Source of the DNA: Hydractinia symbiolongicarpus
Taxonomy: Eukaryota; Cnidaria; Hydrozoa; Anthoathecata; Hydractiniidae
NCBI RefSeq assembly: GCF_029227915.1
Contig: NC_079886.1
Coordinates: forward strand, 7,130,001 to 7,194,000
Reading direction: 5' to 3'
Length of the DNA: 64,000 bases
Shown: piece after piece, positions 60,601 to 64,000 of the stretch
Position numbering within the stretch: the stretch's first letter is position 1
Layout of the letters: each line of letters opens with the position of its first letter
The notes under the pieces: model-generated
What the model saw: only the letters and a program-made list of their open reading frames with translations
The model's database searches: none
What the model was told of the DNA's origin: nothing
Program-made: the position numbers and the translations under genes

Positions 60601-61277
60601 ATTTTTGCATAGTAACTCTGGCTAACTGTTTTTTTTTTATATGTTTTCCTTTGCACAGCAATCATGGCTTGAAAACAACACGAATATTAATCGTTTTTTC
60701 CAATCTTTGTTTACTATTGGAAAACAAAACGTTTTAAAAAACAAAAGGAGTCTGGTAACCAAGATGACCTGCAAATTTTATGACCTGATTGTCCGATAAA
60801 TGTTGGTTTATATGGACCAACAAAATAATGGACTGATAAACGAAGTACCTGTCTTCGTGAGCTGTGTACTTTCACCCTAGTTCCAGGATCCTTGTTCAAA
60901 GTTTATCATGAAGGCAATATACTCTAGGAACAAGGCTGGTCTGCTCGACTGCTCGCTGATATTGTTCTGTATTCTCGTCTTCAGACCTCCTTTAGATTTA
61001 TCTCAAAGAGATCTGGGAACGAGGCTGACGTGAGTACTAAACTGATTGTAGCTGCGTTAAAAACAATCAAGTTTCAACATAACAGCAAAATTTTAACCTT
61101 TGTTGAAAGCTCTACAGAAAGAGTTACTGAATTGTTACGAAAAATAATAAAAGGCTTCTACCCTAAAATCCACGAATTACTTACTCGGAAGATCAGATGC
61201 AACAACGACACAAAAAATATCAATGAGAAGCTCTTACCTACGGTTTGGAAAATAAACAGAACGAAGTACACAAACAT
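51663..61277 (-). CDS. Secreted protein with four tandem zona pellucida (ZP) modules
   Basis: Twelve exons can be joined in phase: 61238-61277, 58752-59216, 58141-58525, 57608-57861, 55667-56125, 55056-55440, 54518-54776, 54157-54369, 53785-54088, 53098-53312, 52049-52622, 51663-51855. Ignoring a 5-base frameshift in exon 7, this is 1246 codons. Exon 1 encodes a signal peptide (M-F-V-Y-F-V-L-F-I-F-Q-T-V) that splices onto D-A-V-K-L. Four modules follow; each has the ZP pattern, for example V-R-C-H-D-N-K-M-V-V-T-I ... F-D-R-C-G-T in ZP-N and C-Y-A-T-P-Y-P-D-P ... F-V-K-D-G-C ... V-H-C-S-V-V-V-C in ZP-C. Modules begin and end in phase 1. Basic motifs R-A-R-R-K or A-P-R-R-T sit after the ZP-C domains. 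No transmembrane segment is seen at the end. ZP domains polymerise in extracellular matrices and egg coats. Exon 54157-54369 (weak donor) is the least certain. Confidence 0.75.
53508..53551. repeat. Overlapping perfect palindromes in a ZP intron
   Basis: GGAAAGCAATGTTAACCT (53508-53525) and AGGTTAACATTGCTTTCC (53528-53545) form an 18-bp perfect stem with a 2-base loop. A second stem, CCTCTAGG (53523-53530) with CCTAGAGG (53544-53551), shares bases with the first, so the two cannot form together. Confidence 0.85.
54421..54474. repeat. 20-bp minisatellite at the duplication edge
   Basis: The unit CCCACGCCACACGCCCCACT occurs about 2.5 times here and about 1.5 times at 57527-57560. It marks the junctions of the 3.09-kb duplication and may have promoted it. 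Confidence 0.8.
54518..54776 (-). pseudogene. ZP-C end exon of module 2, frameshifted
   Basis: Compared with its twin at 57608-57861 (254 bases), this exon is 259 bases long. The plus strand reads TTTTCCAGGATTTTAAAGG where the twin reads TTTTCCATTAAAGG. The five extra bases shift the frame after T-Y-K-L-Y-P-S-F and create an early stop. Beyond the insertion the two copies are the same. Either this copy is broken, or the insertion is an assembly or sequencing error. Confidence 0.7.
54857..54969 (-). CDS. Candidate alternative first exon with signal peptide (copy 1)
   Basis: Inside the intron between the second and third exons of ZP module 2, an ATG opens M-W-N-W-L-T-V-F-I-V-L-C-Q-S-V-L-S-S, a good signal peptide, and reads 37 codons plus two bases to a donor GTGCGT. 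The overhang fits the next exon (54776) in phase, joining P-M-P-E to C-S-L-D-E-T-Y. It could be an internal promoter's first exon that yields a secreted product starting at the ZP-C end. It could also be a chance hydrophobic frame. The twin is at 57942-58054. Confidence 0.35.
57526..60616. repeat. Recent tandem duplication, copy 2
   Basis: Second copy of the block at 54436-57525, offset by 3085-3091 bases. It carries the intact version of the ZP-C end exon (57608-57861) and a six-base insertion (CACTAG on the plus strand, near 58836) that adds Ser-Ala to the ZP-N exon without shifting the frame. The block ends in ...TTTGCATAGTAAC at 60616, exactly where copy 1 passes into copy 2. Confidence 0.95.
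57942..58054 (-). CDS. Candidate alternative first exon with signal peptide (copy 2)
   Basis: Identical twin of the exon at 54857-54969. Here the following ZP-C end exon (57608-57861) is intact, so a transcript begun at this ATG would read a signal peptide, the end of ZP-C, the R-A-R-R-K motif and then module 2. Confidence 0.35.
60617..61237. other. Right part of ZP intron 1 (intron spans 59217-61237)
   Basis: Non-coding by this model. It holds relatives of the CCTCGT/CCCAGGG mini-hairpins at about 60878-60935 and 60974-61031. A plus-strand open stretch at 61030-61383 is antisense to the ZP first exon and has no recognisable features. Confidence 0.4.
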
Positions 61278-61996
61278 GGCTGCTGAAAAAGAGAACATTT
61301 ATTCGTGTGTTTCTCTGCGCAGCTATCCCCTTCTTCTCTTCATGCTAATTAAAGTCTGTATGACATTCAGCAAAAGAAAATAAACATAAGAGAAATATGA
61401 AACGCACAATAAAGCATTCCGCAGCTCTGCGAAGAAGAATATTTTGTTATTGTCTGATAGCGCTTCACCTTGGACGTTGAAATTCAACAAGTGGTTTTTT
61501 AGTGACGATGTGACAATTTTTTTCTTCGGGTAATTTTATCGTTTGCTATATTTTTCTAGATTACTTTTACTTCGATTTATGCTTTTATCATGGAAGAAAT
61601 ACCTAACTTTCGCGATGAGTAAGGAAATATATTTTGCCCGTATCAATTTCACGAAAGTTCAAACTTTACATATTTAGTGAAATACACTTTTTTTTTTTTT
61701 TTTGGGGGGGGGGGGATAAAAGGCAGATTTAACCTGGCACAACAAAGTGAAAAAAACGGTAAAAAAACAACTTGACGTAAATATTCGTTGTTTCGCGCGT
61801 ATAAATTTTTGCGCATAACTTTTACTTGCGCATAACTTTTACTACATTTCGCGTAGTTTTACACGAATGCGGGGAAATTAGTGCAAGCGTAATTTAGTTT
61901 AAGTAAACGATTAACGATTGCTCTATTTATTAATGACTAAAATTTACAAGTACACTAAAAATTATATATCTACATGTATACGGCTTTCAATATGTA

Positions 61997-62172
61997 TCAC
62001 CTTTTCTCTTTATTAAGTTGGGTAATTCCTACGCCGAGTATTATAGATCCGACCACCATGCTTTGCGCGATGACTCGTAACCTCATTAAATAACGACTGG
62101 TGGTCATAGCTGGACCTCTCGTTTTGTATGCATATACACCATATCCAAGTGCACCGAGCAAACCAACAAAAC
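61997..62172 (-). CDS. HIG1-domain protein, last exon (partial gene)
   Basis: After TTTAATTTAG the exon reads 57 residues and stops at 61997-61999. It starts with two bases of a split codon. The sequence F-V-G-L-L-G-A-L-G-Y-G-V-Y-A-Y is a first membrane helix; M-T-T-S-R-Y-L-M-R-L-R-V-I-A-Q-S is the conserved loop with the R-x-x-A-Q motif; M-V-V-G-S-I-I-L-G-V-G-I-T is the second helix. This is the HIG_1_N fold of HIGD1/HIGD2 proteins, inner-membrane factors linked to respiratory chain supercomplexes and hypoxia response. Length from the first helix to the end fits the family. The N-terminal exon was not found in the remaining window and may lie past the right edge. HIGD1 versus HIGD2 is not decided. 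Confidence 0.8.
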
Positions 62173-64000
62173 CTAAATTAAAGAAATTGAAAAATTAGAA
62201 TTTTTAATAATAATACGTAAGTAAAAATTAAGGGACATTTTGCATTTTAAAAACATAAAATTCTTTAAAATATATAATTCTTATATATAATTTTTATGAT
62301 ATCAGTCACACACAAAAGTTCTTATTGAGAGTAAAAATAGCGTATTCACGCAAAAGTTTATTGCGCGAAATTTAGTCCAGAAATTACTACGCGGGAAAAT
62401 ATAAAAACACAGTGCATATAAAAGAAACGCATCTTTTTTTTGTGTAAAACCCAGCACTTGACAATTTTCTCCTTGCTATTTGCGGGGGAATTTTAAACTT
62501 GCTCGAAAACTAATACGCGCGAAACACGCTCTTGTTACTATTGCGCGAAAAATACGCGCGAAATTGATTTTTATTATCTGTGAGAAAAACTAACACGCGT
62601 AAAAGTAACAAATAAGGTGATATTTCACGATACGTTAGCTACAAAAAATTGAGAAAGTACAAAATCTTGAAATTCGTTCTTTATATAATTGCAATGTCCC
62701 AAATAAACGCCCTAACTGTACAGCAGATTTAATAGAAAAAAGTTAATAGAAAATGTATATAGACATTTCCGATCAGTGATAATGTAACACTGTTACGAAA
62801 AGCTTCGTGCATTTTTATTTTCAAATAAAGTGTTTTTTGAAAATACATATAGGTTGGCTGATTTTATAACAATGAAATCTTTAAGTTTTGAGGGTGGGTA
62901 CGAGTAAATGTGGAGTTATTTTGAGTGACAAAAAGGATAGTAGATTTACATTCAGACTGTATGAAAGGTGCAGCCATTGGGGTCACGGGAGACCTTGGTA
63001 CAGTTAGGTTAACATCATTCCCAGGGACCTTTTGGATATTTTATGACAACTGTTGTAAAGAATGAGGTAAGGTTACAAGAATGTGAAAAAACATAGGTGA
63101 GCTTGTTTGAAGAGTTTGAAGAGGTATATGGACATATTCAAAAAACGAAAGTGATTTTTTTTGTTCGCAAAAAAACTTTACAATAAATATAGGTCAAGCG
63201 TAAAAGATTTGGCAGGAGGTAGTAAAGACAGACTTGATGCAGAAGAATTTGAGTTTAGAAATAACACAGTTTAGATTAGATTTGAAAGTCATTAACATAC
63301 CCTGTAAAACGCATGCTAGCATTACCCATAATACATGCATGCATGTCCAAAGTCTTGCAGCGCAAAATCACAACATATCACATGGAATATTTAGGACATT
63401 ACCTGGGTGTATTTCCAACATTAAGGCCTTGTCTAGACGGAATTCCAGAAGTCTTTGAAGCTCCAATAACTTTAAACAGTCTAAAACCACCTTTGCCCCC
63501 AGGGAAAACCTATATGCTTTAATTAGCAGGATATTAAAGTTTAATTTGGGTAATGAACGCATAATTAAGCTCTGAAAAAACATAATAAAATCCAGATAAA
63601 GTCTAAACTGCATGGTCTTTGACGATCATACACAAGGAGACATGGATCAGGAACTATTTGTTTTAAAAAGAAACACAAATATAACTCTAAGACGACATCA
63701 GTAAAGAACCAGTCACTATCTTTAAAGCTTTTAAGGCTTGCATAGCTTAGTTAGTTTAAAAAACGATAAATAGGCATTAAAGAAACTGATGGTGTCAAAC
63801 AACCCAGTGCTCCAGCTTTTTTTTAAGTTGAAAAGTTCCAAACTTTGTGAAATACATTTTGGATTGTCTATTTTTAGGAAAATATGAGATCATTGCATAC
63901 CTTAACTTATATGATATATGAAGTTAGATTCCTCCTTTCACATGTAATCACTAAATTCTATATAAATAGGTGAAGGATTATGGCTTACAAGTTCAAAACC
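62173..64000. other. Right end of window, no firm exon
   Basis: Presumably intron or upstream of the HIG1 gene. The part 62340-62610 is dense in CGCGAAA and ACGCGCGAAA motifs. A dispersed repeat shared with 35805 lies at 63222-63305. A plus-strand stretch 63391-63522 reads L-G-V-F-P-T-L-R-P-C-L-D-G-I-P-E-V-F-E-A then P-P-L-P-P-G-K-T-Y-M-L-stop; it is open, but I do not recognise it and it may be a repeat remnant. Confidence 0.35.

Noticed and set aside
61030-61383. A 117-codon plus-strand gene
   Set aside because: It is antisense to the ZP signal-peptide exon, has no recognised domain and no splice context of its own.

Overview
The window looks like nuclear DNA of an AT-rich, intron-rich metazoan, most likely a cnidarian and probably a hydrozoan. 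The reasons are many short exons with GT-AG introns, animal genes (condensin subunit, CISD3, mitochondrial uL2, HIG1, ZP-domain and VEGF/PDGF-like secreted proteins), and abundant DNA-transposon relics and small hairpin MITEs. No prokaryotic organisation, CRISPR array or rRNA is seen. The species assignment is inference. Gene models below were built by hand from splice sites, reading-phase continuity and protein similarity recalled from family knowledge.

Layout. 1-3 kb: last exons of an unrecognised small gene, then a complete three-exon CDGSH iron-sulfur protein gene (CISD3-like), both on +. 3.9-6.8 kb: a Mutator-like element (9-bp target duplication) with a pogo/Tigger-like element (TA duplication) nested inside it. 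8.6-8.9 kb: a 36-bp GC-rich tandem repeat. 10.8-11.5 kb: a secreted cystine-knot factor of VEGF/PDGF type on -. 12.1 kb: an orphan first exon on +. 12.67-13.33 kb: a 20-bp minisatellite with about 32 units. 16.1-39.8 kb: a complete condensin subunit 1 gene (NCAPD2) on -, 31 coding exons and 1439 codons, phase-consistent throughout; its introns hold tRNA-derived SINEs, a 767-bp TIR element and other repeats. 43-45.8 kb: a 2.86-kb foldback element with a 9-bp target duplication, built almost wholly of 78/88-bp tandem repeats in two opposed arrays. 48.2-49.0 kb: intact mitochondrial ribosomal protein L2 on +. 51.6-61.3 kb: a multi-module zona pellucida (ZP) gene on -, with a signal peptide and four tandem ZP modules, one duplicated very recently as an almost identical 3.09-kb block. 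62.0 kb: last exon of a HIG1-domain gene on -.

The genes do not form a pathway. The most unusual items are the tandem-ZP polyprotein with basic cleavage motifs between modules, its fresh module duplication (one copy frameshifted by 5 bases), a secretory first-exon candidate repeated inside its introns, and the foldback Mutator-like element made of tandem repeats.
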